From positions 62,001-126,000 of the forward strand of contig NW_026870553.1 of the NCBI RefSeq assembly GCF_963576545.1: a DNA stretch of 64,000 nucleotides, given 5' to 3'. The position numbers were made by a program, and so were the translations under genes. The notes under the pieces were generated by a model that saw only the letters and a list, made by a program, of their open reading frames with translations, was not told where the DNA came from and searched no databases. This DNA is from Limanda limanda. Taxonomy: Eukaryota; Chordata; Actinopteri; Pleuronectiformes; Pleuronectidae. Of this stretch, positions 52,201 through 63,863 are shown in pieces; within the stretch, counting starts at the first letter, position 1; the number at the start of each line of letters is the position of its first letter.

Positions 52201-53934
52201 AGAGACTTGCAAGTAGGCTCTACCCCCACTAAATGGGGTTGCGCGCATCGATCGGTACCATCCTTGAGCTTCTCCGACTTTCGGAAGGGTTAGGGTTAGG
52301 GTTAGGGATGAAAGCACATAGGAGAAAGAGATATTCTTGAATAACTTTTTTTGTGAAGGTCGGAGAGACTTGCAAGTAGGCTCTACCCCCACTAAATGGG
52401 GTAGCGCGCATCGATCGGTACCATCCTTGAGCTTCTCCGACTTTCGGAAGGGTTAGGGTTAGGGTTAGGGATGAAAGCACATAGGAGAAAGAGATATTCT
52501 TGAATAACTTTTTTTGTGAAGGTCGGAGAGACTTGCAAGTAGGCTCTACCCCCACTAAATGGGGTAGCGCGCATCGATCGGTACCATCCTTGAGCTTCTC
52601 CGACTTTCGGAAGGGTTAGGGTTAGGGTTAGGGATGAAAGCACATAGGAGAAAGAGATATTCTTGAATAACTTTTTTTGTGAAGGTCGGAGAGACTTGGA
52701 AAGTGGTTGCATCTGGACTAATTTGGGTCCTGCGGATCGATTGGTACCATCCCCGAGCTTGTACGACCTTCGGAAGAGGTCGACCGACGAAATTCCCCCA
52801 AATCTGAGGAGATATTCTTGAATAACTTTTTTTGTGAAGGTCGGAGAGACTTGCAAGTAGGCTCTACCCCCACTAAATGGGGTAGCGCGCATCGATCGGT
52901 ACCATCCTTGAGCTTCTCCGACTTTCGGAAGGGTTAGGGTTAGGGTTAGGGATGAAAGCACATAGGAGAAAGAGATATTCTTGAATAACTTTTTTTGTGA
53001 AGGTCGGAGAGACTTGGAAAGTGGTTGCATCTGGACTAATTTGGGTCCTGCGGATCGATTGGTACCATCCCCGAGCTTGTACGACCTTCGGAAGAGGTCG
53101 ACCGACGAAATTCCCCCAAATCTGAGGAGATATTCTTGAAAAATTTTTTTTTGAAGGTCGGAGAGACTTGCAAGTAGGCTCTACCCCCACTAAATGGGGT
53201 AGCGCGCATCGATCGGTACCATCCTTGAGCTTCTCCGACTTTCGGAAGGGTTAGGGTTAGGGTTAGGGATGAAAGCACATAGGAGAAAGAGATATTCTTG
53301 AATAACTTTTTTTGTGAAGGTCGGAGAGACTTGCAAGTAGGCTCTACCCCCACTAAATGGGGTAGCGCGCATCGATCAGTACCATCCTTGAGCTTCTCCG
53401 ACTTTCGGAAGGGTTAGGGTTAGGGTTAGGGATGAAAGCACATAGGAGAAAGAGATATTCTTGAATAACTTTTTTTGTGAAGGTCGGAGAGACTTGGAAA
53501 GTGGTTGCATCTGGACTAATTTGGGTCCTGCGGATCGATTGGTACCATCCCCGAGCTTGTACGACCTTCGGAAGAGGTCGACCGACGAAATTCCCCCAAA
53601 TCTGAGGAGATATTCTTGAATAACTTTTTTTGTGAAGGTCGGAGAGACTTGCAAGTAGGCTCTACCCCCACTAAATGGGGTAGCGCGCATCGATCGGTAC
53701 CATCCTTGAGCTTCTCCGACTTTCGGAAGGGTTAGGGTTAGGGTTAGGGATGAAAGCACATAGGAGAAAGAGATATTCTTGAATAACTTTTTTTGTGAAG
53801 GTCGGAGAGACTTGCAAGTAGGCTCTACCCCCACTAAATGGGGTAGCGCGCATCGATCGGTACCATCCTTGAGCTTCTCCGACTTTCGGAAGGGTTAGGG
53901 TTAGGGTTAGGGATGAAAGCACATAGGAGAAAGA
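49282..53934 (+). repeat. 4653 bp segmental duplication, copy 1
   Basis: Monomer order matches 53935-57943. Shared rare markers, all 4653 bp apart: AAGAGTTA in the telomeric tract (50681/55334), the 162 bp GAAAAATTT A (50880/55533 and 53129/57782), GGTTGGAG B (51686/56339) and GGGGTTGCG A (52167/56820). Differences include TTTGG near 49560, GTAACG at 49674, a T to G at 49938 and GGAAAG at 51876, found only in this copy. Confidence 0.92.
50880..51041 (+). repeat. 162 bp A monomer with long T tract (first of 7)
   Basis: The start reads GATATTCTTGAAAAA followed by nine T and GAAGG, so the usual AATAACTTTTTTTGTG is replaced and one base is lost. Others start at 53129, 55533, 57782, 58743, 60503 and 61464; 58743 and 61464 have ten T and one A fewer. 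All seven are confined to 50.8-62.4 kb and follow B monomers. The regular 961, 2249, 2404, 2721 and 4653 bp spacing argues that this homopolymer variant is real. Confidence 0.9.
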
Positions 53935-56900
53935 GATATTCTTGAATAACTTTTTTTGTGAAGGTCGGAGAGACTTGCAAGTAGGCTCTACCCCCACTAA
54001 ATGGGGTAGCGCGCATCGATCGGTACCATCCTTGAGCTTCTCCGACTTTCGGAAGGGTTAGGGTTAGGGTTAGGGATGAAAGCACATAGGAGAAAGAGAT
54101 ATTCTTGAATAACTTTTTTTGTGAAGGTCGGAGAGACTTGGAAAGTGGTTGCATCTGGACTAATTTGGGTCCTGCGGATCGATTGGTACCATCCCCGAGC
54201 TTGTACGACCTTCGGAAGAGGTCGACCGACGAAATTCCCCCAAATCTGAGGAGATATTCTTGAATAACTTTTTTTGTGAAGGTCGGAGAGACTTGCAAGT
54301 AGGCTCTACCCCCACTAAATGGGGTAGCGCGCATCGATCGGTACCATCCTTGAGCTTCTCCGACTTTCGGAAGGGTTAGGGTTAGGGTTAGGGATGAAAG
54401 CACATAGGAGAAAGAGATATTCTTGAATAACTTTTTTTGTGAAGGTCGGAGAGACTTGGAAAGTGGTTGCATCTGGACTAATTTGGGTCCTGCGGATCGA
54501 TTGGTACCATCCCCGAGCTTGTACGACCTTCGGAAGAGGTCGACCGACGAAATTCCCCCAAATCTGAGGAGATATTCTTGAATAACTTTTTTTGTGAAGG
54601 TCGGAGAGACTTGCAAGTAGGCTCTACCCCCACTAAATGGGGTAGCGCGCATCGATCGGTACCATCCTTGAGCTTCTCCGACTTTCGGAAGGGTTAGGGT
54701 TAGGGTTAGGGATGAAAGCACATAGGAGAAAGAGATATTCTTGAATAACTTTTTTTGTGAAGGTCGGAGAGACTTGCAAGTAGGCTCTACCCCCACTAAA
54801 TGGGGTAGCGCGCATCGATCGGTACCATCCTTGAGCTTCTCCGACTTTCGGAAGGGTTAGGGTTAGGGTTAGGGATGAAAGCACATAGGAGAAAGAGATA
54901 TTCTTGAATAACTTTTTTTGTGAAGGTCGGAGAGACTTGCAAGTAGGCTCTACCCCCACTAAATGGGGTAGCGCGCATCGATCGGTACCATCCTTGAGCT
55001 TCTCCGACTTTCGGAAGGGTTAGGGTTAGGGTTAGGGATGAAAGCACATAGGAGAAAGAGATATTCTTGAATAACTTTTTTTGTGAAGGTCGGAGAGACT
55101 TGGAAAGTGGTTGCATCTGGACTAATTTGGGTCCTGCGGATCGATTGGTACCATCCCCGAGCTTGTACGACCTTCGGAAGAGGTCGACCGACGAAATTCC
55201 CCCAAATCTGAGGAGATATTCTTGAATAACTTTTTTTGTGAAGGTCGGAGAGACTTGCAAGTAGGCTCTACCCCCACTAAATGGGGTAGCGCGCATCGAT
55301 CGGTACCATCCTTGAGCTTCTCCGACTTTCGGAAGAGTTAGGGTTAGGGTTAGGGATGAAAGCACATAGGAGAAAGAGATATTCTTGAATAACTTTTTTT
55401 GTGAAGGTCGGAGAGACTTGGAAAGTGGTTGCATCTGGACTAATTTGGGTCCTGCGGATCGATTGGTACCATCCCCGAGCTTGTACGACCTTCGGAAGAG
55501 GTCGACCGACGAAATTCCCCCAAATCTGAGGAGATATTCTTGAAAAATTTTTTTTTGAAGGTCGGAGAGACTTGCAAGTAGGCTCTACCCCCACTAAATG
55601 GGGTAGCGCGCATCGATCGGTACCATCCTTGAGCTTCTCCGACTTTCGGAAGGGTTAGGGTTAGGGTTAGGGATGAAAGCACATAGGAGAAAGAGATATT
55701 CTTGAATAACTTTTTTTGTGAAGGTCGGAGAGACTTGCAAGTAGGCTCTACCCCCACTAAATGGGGTAGCGCGCATCGATCGGTACCATCCTTGAGCTTC
55801 TCCGACTTTCGGAAGGGTTAGGGTTAGGGTTAGGGATGAAAGCACATAGGAGAAAGAGATATTCTTGAATAACTTTTTTTGTGAAGGTCGGAGAGACTTG
55901 CAAGTAGGCTCTACCCCCACTAAATGGGGTAGCGCGCATCGATCGGTACCATCCTTGAGCTTCTCCGACTTTCGGAAGGGTTAGGGTTAGGGTTAGGGAT
56001 GAAAGCACATAGGAGAAAGAGATATTCTTGAATAACTTTTTTTGTGAAGGTCGGAGAGACTTGGAAAGTGGTTGCATCTGGACTAATTTGGGTCCTGCGG
56101 ATCGATTGGTACCATCCCCGAGCTTGTACGACCTTCGGAAGAGGTCGACCGACGAAATTCCCCCAAATCTGAGGAGATATTCTTGAATAACTTTTTTTGT
56201 GAAGGTCGGAGAGACTTGCAAGTAGGCTCTACCCCCACTAAATGGGGTAGCGCGCATCGATCGGTACCATCCTTGAGCTTCTCCGACTTTCGGAAGGGTT
56301 AGGGTTAGGGTTAGGGATGAAAGCACATAGGAGAAAGAGATATTCTTGAATAACTTTTTTTGTGAAGGTTGGAGAGACTTGGAAAGTGGTTGCATCTGGA
56401 CTAATTTGGGTCCTGCGGATCGATTGGTACCATCCCCGAGCTTGTACGACCTTCGGAAGAGGTCGACCGACGAAATTCCCCCAAATCTGAGGAGATATTC
56501 TTGAATAACTTTTTTTGTGAAGGTCGGAGAGACTTGCAAGTAGGCTCTACCCCCACTAAATGGGGTAGCGCGCATCGATCGGTACCATCCTTGAGCTTCT
56601 CCGACTTTCGGAAGGGTTAGGGTTAGGGTTAGGGATGAAAGCACATAGGAGAAAGAGATATTCTTGAATAACTTTTTTTGTGAAGGTCGGAGAGACTTGC
56701 AAGTAGGCTCTACCCCCACTAAATGGGGTAGCGCGCATCGATCGGTACCATCCTTGAGCTTCTCCGACTTTCGGAAGGGTTAGGGTTAGGGTTAGGGATG
56801 AAAGCACATAGGAGAAAGAGATATTCTTGAATAACTTTTTTTGTGAAGGTCGGAGAGACTTGCAAGTAGGCTCTACCCCCACTAAATGGGGTTGCGCGCA

Positions 56901-57943
56901 TCGATCGGTACCATCCTTGAGCTTCTCCGACTTTCGGAAGGGTTAGGGTTAGGGTTAGGGATGAAAGCACATAGGAGAAAGAGATATTCTTGAATAACTT
57001 TTTTTGTGAAGGTCGGAGAGACTTGCAAGTAGGCTCTACCCCCACTAAATGGGGTAGCGCGCATCGATCGGTACCATCCTTGAGCTTCTCCGACTTTCGG
57101 AAGGGTTAGGGTTAGGGTTAGGGATGAAAGCACATAGGAGAAAGAGATATTCTTGAATAACTTTTTTTGTGAAGGTCGGAGAGACTTGCAAGTAGGCTCT
57201 ACCCCCACTAAATGGGGTAGCGCGCATCGATCGGTACCATCCTTGAGCTTCTCCGACTTTCGGAAGGGTTAGGGTTAGGGTTAGGGATGAAAGCACATAG
57301 GAGAAAGAGATATTCTTGAATAACTTTTTTTGTGAAGGTCGGAGAGACTTGGAAAGTGGTTGCATCTGGACTAATTTGGGTCCTGCGGATCGATTGGTAC
57401 CATCCCCGAGCTTGTACGACCTTCGGAAGAGGTCGACCGACGAAATTCCCCCAAATCTGAGGAGATATTCTTGAATAACTTTTTTTGTGAAGGTCGGAGA
57501 GACTTGCAAGTAGGCTCTACCCCCACTAAATGGGGTAGCGCGCATCGATCGGTACCATCCTTGAGCTTCTCCGACTTTCGGAAGGGTTAGGGTTAGGGTT
57601 AGGGATGAAAGCACATAGGAGAAAGAGATATTCTTGAATAACTTTTTTTGTGAAGGTCGGAGAGACTTGGAAAGTGGTTGCATCTGGACTAATTTGGGTC
57701 CTGCGGATCGATTGGTACCATCCCCGAGCTTGTACGACCTTCGGAAGAGGTCGACCGACGAAATTCCCCCAAATCTGAGGAGATATTCTTGAAAAATTTT
57801 TTTTTGAAGGTCGGAGAGACTTGCAAGTAGGCTCTACCCCCACTAAATGGGGTAGCGCGCATCGATCGGTACCATCCTTGAGCTTCTCCGACTTTCGGAA
57901 GGGTTAGGGTTAGGGTTAGGGATGAAAGCACATAGGAGAAAGA
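53935..57943 (+). repeat. 4653 bp segmental duplication, copy 2 (4009 bp retained)
   Basis: Matches 49282-53290. Agreement stops after the 162 bp A at 57782, where copy 1 continues with a CAGTACC A (53291) and copy 2 enters the 2721 bp repeat system. The right end of this copy overlaps the first 961 bp of 56983-59703, showing that the 2721 bp duplication used sequence from inside this copy. Confidence 0.9.
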
Positions 57944-59703
57944 GATATTCTTGAATAACTTTTTTTGTGAAGGTCGGAGAGACTTGCAAGTAGGCTCTAC
58001 CCCCACTAAATGGGGTAGCGCGCATCGATCGGTACCATCCTTGAGCTTCTCCGACTTTCGGAAGGGTTAGGGTTAGGGTTAGGGATGAAAGCACATAGGA
58101 GAAAGAGATATTCTTGAATAACTTTTTTTGTGAAGGTCGGAGAGACTTGCAAGTAGGCTCTACCCCCACTAAATGGGGTAGCGCGCATCGATCGGTACCA
58201 TCCTTGAGCTTCTCCGACTTTCGGAAGGGTTAGGGTTAGGGTTAGGGATGAAAGCACATAGGAGAAAGAGATATTCTTGAATAACTTTTTTTGTGAAGGT
58301 CGGAGAGACTTGGAAAGTGGTTGCATCTGGACTAATTTGGGTCCTGCGGATCGATTGGTACCATCCCCGAGCTTGTACGACCTTCGGAAGAGGTCGACCG
58401 ACGAAATTCCCCCAAATCTGAGGAGATATTCTTGAATAACTTTTTTTGTGAAGGTCGGAGAGACTTGCAAGTAGGCTCTACCCCCACTAAATGGGGTAGC
58501 GCGCATCGATCGGTACCATCCTTGAGCTTCTCCGACTTTCGGAAGGGTTAGGGTTAGGGTTAGGGATGAAAGCACATAGGAGAAAGAGATATTCTTGAAT
58601 AACTTTTTTTGTGAAGGTCGGAGAGACTTGGAAAGTGGTTGCATCTGGACTAATTTGGGTCCTGCGGATCGATTGGTACCATCCCCGAGCTTGTACGACC
58701 TTCGGAAGAGGTCGACCGACGAAATTCCCCCAAATCTGAGGAGATATTCTTGAAAATTTTTTTTTTGAAGGTCGGAGAGACTTGCAAGTAGGCTCTACCC
58801 CCACTAAATGGGGTAGCGCGCATCGATCGGTACCATCCTTGAGCTTCTCCGACTTTCGGAAGGGTTAGGGTTAGGGTTAGGGATGAAAGCACATAGGAGA
58901 AAGAGATATTCTTGAATAACTTTTTTTGTGAAGGTCGGAGAGACTTGCAAGTAGGCTCTACCCCCACTAAATGGGGTAGCGCGCATCGATCGGTACCATC
59001 CTTGAGCTTCTCCGACTTTCGGAAGGGTTAGGGTTAGGGTTAGGGATGAAAGCACATAGGAGAAAGAGATATTCTTGAATAACTTTTTTTGTGAAGGTCG
59101 GAGAGACTTGCAAGTAGGCTCTACCCCCACTAAATGGGGTAGCGCGCATCGATCGGTACCATCCTTGAGCTTCTCCGACTTTCGGAAGGGTTAGGGTTAG
59201 GGTTAGGGATGAAAGCACATAGGAGAAAGAGATATTCTTGAATAACTTTTTTTGTGAAGGTCGGAGAGACTTGGAAAGTGGTTGCATCTGGACTAATTTG
59301 GGTCCTGCGGATCGATTGGTACCATCCCCGAGCTTGTACGACCTTCGGAAGAGGTCGACCGACGAAATTCCCCCAAATCTGAGGAGATATTCTTGAATAA
59401 CTTTTTTTGTGAAGGTCGGAGAGACTTGCAAGTAGGCTCTACCCCCACTAAATGGGGTAGCGCGCATCGATCGGTACCATCCTTGAGCTTCTCCGACTTT
59501 CGGAAGGGTTAGGGTTAGGGTTAGGGATGAAAGCACATAGGAGAAAGAGATATTCTTGAATAACTTTTTTTGTGAAGGTCGGAGAGACTTGGAAAGTGGT
59601 TGCATCTGGACTAATTTGGGTCCTGCGGATCGATTGGTACCATCCCCGAGCTTGTACGACCTTCGGAAGAGGTCGACCGACGAAATTCCCCCAAATCTGA
59701 GGA
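56983..59703 (+). repeat. 2721 bp segmental duplication, copy 1
   Basis: Built of 799 bp (A A B A B) plus two 961 bp units (162 bp A, A, A... in the order A' A B-flanked: A' A A B A B) at 57782 and 58743. The two A' differ: nine T in the first, ten T in the second. Both forms recur in the same order 2721 bp downstream (60503, 61464), which identifies the larger repeat. Confidence 0.93.
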
Positions 59704-62424
59704 GATATTCTTGAATAACTTTTTTTGTGAAGGTCGGAGAGACTTGCAAGTAGGCTCTACCCCCACTAAATGGGGTAGCGCGCATCGATCGGTACCATCC
59801 TTGAGCTTCTCCGACTTTCGGAAGGGTTAGGGTTAGGGTTAGGGATGAAAGCACATAGGAGAAAGAGATATTCTTGAATAACTTTTTTTGTGAAGGTCGG
59901 AGAGACTTGCAAGTAGGCTCTACCCCCACTAAATGGGGTAGCGCGCATCGATCGGTACCATCCTTGAGCTTCTCCGACTTTCGGAAGGGTTAGGGTTAGG
60001 GTTAGGGATGAAAGCACATAGGAGAAAGAGATATTCTTGAATAACTTTTTTTGTGAAGGTCGGAGAGACTTGGAAAGTGGTTGCATCTGGACTAATTTGG
60101 GTCCTGCGGATCGATTGGTACCATCCCCGAGCTTGTACGACCTTCGGAAGAGGTCGACCGACGAAATTCCCCCAAATCTGAGGAGATATTCTTGAATAAC
60201 TTTTTTTGTGAAGGTCGGAGAGACTTGCAAGTAGGCTCTACCCCCACTAAATGGGGTAGCGCGCATCGATCGGTACCATCCTTGAGCTTCTCCGACTTTC
60301 GGAAGGGTTAGGGTTAGGGTTAGGGATGAAAGCACATAGGAGAAAGAGATATTCTTGAATAACTTTTTTTGTGAAGGTCGGAGAGACTTGGAAAGTGGTT
60401 GCATCTGGACTAATTTGGGTCCTGCGGATCGATTGGTACCATCCCCGAGCTTGTACGACCTTCGGAAGAGGTCGACCGACGAAATTCCCCCAAATCTGAG
60501 GAGATATTCTTGAAAAATTTTTTTTTGAAGGTCGGAGAGACTTGCAAGTAGGCTCTACCCCCACTAAATGGGGTAGCGCGCATCGATCGGTACCATCCTT
60601 GAGCTTCTCCGACTTTCGGAAGGGTTAGGGTTAGGGTTAGGGATGAAAGCACATAGGAGAAAGAGATATTCTTGAATAACTTTTTTTGTGAAGGTCGGAG
60701 AGACTTGCAAGTAGGCTCTACCCCCACTAAATGGGGTAGCGCGCATCGATCGGTACCATCCTTGAGCTTCTCCGACTTTCGGAAGGGTTAGGGTTAGGGT
60801 TAGGGATGAAAGCACATAGGAGAAAGAGATATTCTTGAATAACTTTTTTTGTGAAGGTCGGAGAGACTTGCAAGTAGGCTCTACCCCCACTAAATGGGGT
60901 AGCGCGCATCGATCGGTACCATCCTTGAGCTTCTCCGACTTTCGGAAGGGTTAGGGTTAGGGTTAGGGATGAAAGCACATAGGAGAAAGAGATATTCTTG
61001 AATAACTTTTTTTGTGAAGGTCGGAGAGACTTGGAAAGTGGTTGCATCTGGACTAATTTGGGTCCTGCGGATCGATTGGTACCATCCCCGAGCTTGTACG
61101 ACCTTCGGAAGAGGTCGACCGACGAAATTCCCCCAAATCTGAGGAGATATTCTTGAATAACTTTTTTTGTGAAGGTCGGAGAGACTTGCAAGTAGGCTCT
61201 ACCCCCACTAAATGGGGTAGCGCGCATCGATCGGTACCATCCTTGAGCTTCTCCGACTTTCGGAAGGGTTAGGGTTAGGGTTAGGGATGAAAGCACATAG
61301 GAGAAAGAGATATTCTTGAATAACTTTTTTTGTGAAGGTCGGAGAGACTTGGAAAGTGGTTGCATCTGGACTAATTTGGGTCCTGCGGATCGATTGGTAC
61401 CATCCCCGAGCTTGTACGACCTTCGGAAGAGGTCGACCGACGAAATTCCCCCAAATCTGAGGAGATATTCTTGAAAATTTTTTTTTTGAAGGTCGGAGAG
61501 ACTTGCAAGTAGGCTCTACCCCCACTAAATGGGGTAGCGCGCATCGATCGGTACCATCCTTGAGCTTCTCCGACTTTCGGAAGGGTTAGGGTTAGGGTTA
61601 GGGATGAAAGCACATAGGAGAAAGAGATATTCTTGAATAACTTTTTTTGTGAAGGTCGGAGAGACTTGCAAGTAGGCTCTACCCCCACTAAATGGGGTAG
61701 CGCGCATCGATCGGTACCATCCTTGAGCTTCTCCGACTTTCGGAAGGGTTAGGGTTAGGGTTAGGGATGAAAGCACATAGGAGAAAGAGATATTCTTGAA
61801 TAACTTTTTTTGTGAAGGTCGGAGAGACTTGCAAGTAGGCTCTACCCCCACTAAATGGGGTAGCGCGCATCGATCGGTACCATCCTTGAGCTTCTCCGAC
61901 TTTCGGAAGGGTTAGGGTTAGGGTTAGGGATGAAAGCACATAGGAGAAAGAGATATTCTTGAATAACTTTTTTTGTGAAGGTCGGAGAGACTTGGAAAGT
62001 GGTTGCATCTGGACTAATTTGGGTCCTGCGGATCGATTGGTACCATCCCCGAGCTTGTACGACCTTCGGAAGAGGTCGACCGACGAAATTCCCCCAAATC
62101 TGAGGAGATATTCTTGAATAACTTTTTTTGTGAAGGTCGGAGAGACTTGCAAGTAGGCTCTACCCCCACTAAATGGGGTAGCGCGCATCGATCGGTACCA
62201 TCCTTGAGCTTCTCCGACTTTCGGAAGGGTTAGGGTTAGGGTTAGGGATGAAAGCACATAGGAGAAAGAGATATTCTTGAATAACTTTTTTTGTGAAGGT
62301 CGGAGAGACTTGGAAAGTGGTTGCATCTGGACTAATTTGGGTCCTGCGGATCGATTGGTACCATCCCCGAGCTTGTACGACCTTCGGAAGAGGTCGACCG
62401 ACGAAATTCCCCCAAATCTGAGGA
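59704..62424 (+). repeat. 2721 bp segmental duplication, copy 2
   Basis: Same 799 + 961 + 961 bp structure as copy 1. I found no difference at any diagnostic position I compared, making this pair the best candidate for the youngest large duplication in the window. It is followed by a 157 bp A at 62425. Confidence 0.93.
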
Positions 62425-63863
62425 GATATTCTTGAATAACTTTTTTTGTGAAGGTCGGAGAGACTTGCAAGTAGGCTCTACCCCCACTAAATGGGGTAGC
62501 GCGCATCGATCGGTACCATCCTTGAGCTTCTCCGACTTTCGGAAGGGTTAGGGTTAGGGATGAAAGCACATAGGAGAAAGAGATATTCTTGAATAACTTT
62601 TTTTGTGAAGGTCGGAGAGACTTGCAAGTAGGCTCTACCCCCACTAAATGGGGTAGCGCGCATCGATCAGTACCATCCTTGAGCTTCTCCGACTTTCGGA
62701 AGGGTTAGGGTTAGGGTTAGGGATGAAAGCACATAGGAGAAAGAGATATTCTTGAATAACTTTTTTTGTGAAGGTCGGAGAGACTTGCAAGTAGGCTCTA
62801 CCCCCACTAAATGGGGTTGCGCGCATCGATCGGTACCATCCTTGAGCTTCTCCGACTTTCGGAAGGGTTAGGGTTAGGGTTAGGGATGAAAGCACATAGG
62901 AGAAAGAGATATTCTTGAATAACTTTTTTTGTGAAGGTCGGAGAGACTTGGAAAGTGGTTGCATCTGGACTAATTTGGGTCCTGCGGATCGATTGGTACC
63001 ATCCCCGAGCTTGTACGACCTTCGGAAGAGGTCGACCGACGAAATTCCCCCAAATCTGAGGAGATATTCTTGAATAACTTTTTTTGTGAAGGTCGGAGAG
63101 ACTTGCAAGTAGGCTCTACCCCCACTAAATGGGGTAGCGCGCATCGATCGGTACCATCCTTGAGCTTCTCCGACTTTCGGAAGGGTTAGGGTTAGGGTTA
63201 GGGATGAAAGCACATAGGAGAAAGAGATATTCTTGAATAACTTTTTTTGTGAAGGTCGGAGAGACTTGCAAGTAGGCTCTACCCCCACTAAATGGGGTAG
63301 CGCGCATCGATCGGTACCATCCTTGAGCTTCTCCGACTTTCGGAAGGGTTAGGGTTAGGGTTAGGGATGAAAGCACATAGGAGAAAGAGATATTCTTGAA
63401 TAACTTTTTTTGTGAAGGTCGGAGAGACTTGCAAGTAGGCTCTACCCCCACTAAATGGGGTAGCGCACATCGATCGGTACCATCCTTGAGCTTCTCCGAC
63501 TTTCGGAAGGGTTAGGGTTAGGGATGAAAGCACATAGGAGAAAGAGATATTCTTGAATAACTTTTTTTGTGAAGGTCGGAGAGACTTGGAAAGTGGTTGC
63601 ATCTGGACTAATTTGGGTCCTGCGGATCGATTGGTACCATCCCCGAGCTTGTACGACCTTCGGAAGAGGTCGACCGACGAAATTCCCCCAAATCTGAGGA
63701 GATATTCTTGAATAACTTTTTTTGTGAAGGTCGGAGAGACTTGCAAGTAGGCTCTACCCCCACTAAATGGGGTAGCGCGCATCGATCGGTACCATCCTTG
63801 AGCTTCTCCGACTTTCGGAAGGGTTAGGGTTAGGGTTAGGGATGAAAGCACATAGGAGAAAGA
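62425..63863 (+). repeat. Right-hand tail of mixed monomers
   Basis: Order: A- A A B A A A- B A. The CAGTACC A (62582) is followed by a GGGGTTGCG A (62745) with no B between them, an order not seen in block 1. The 157 bp A at 63389 also carries GCGCACAT, a combination shared with 22466 and 24074. Confidence 0.85.
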
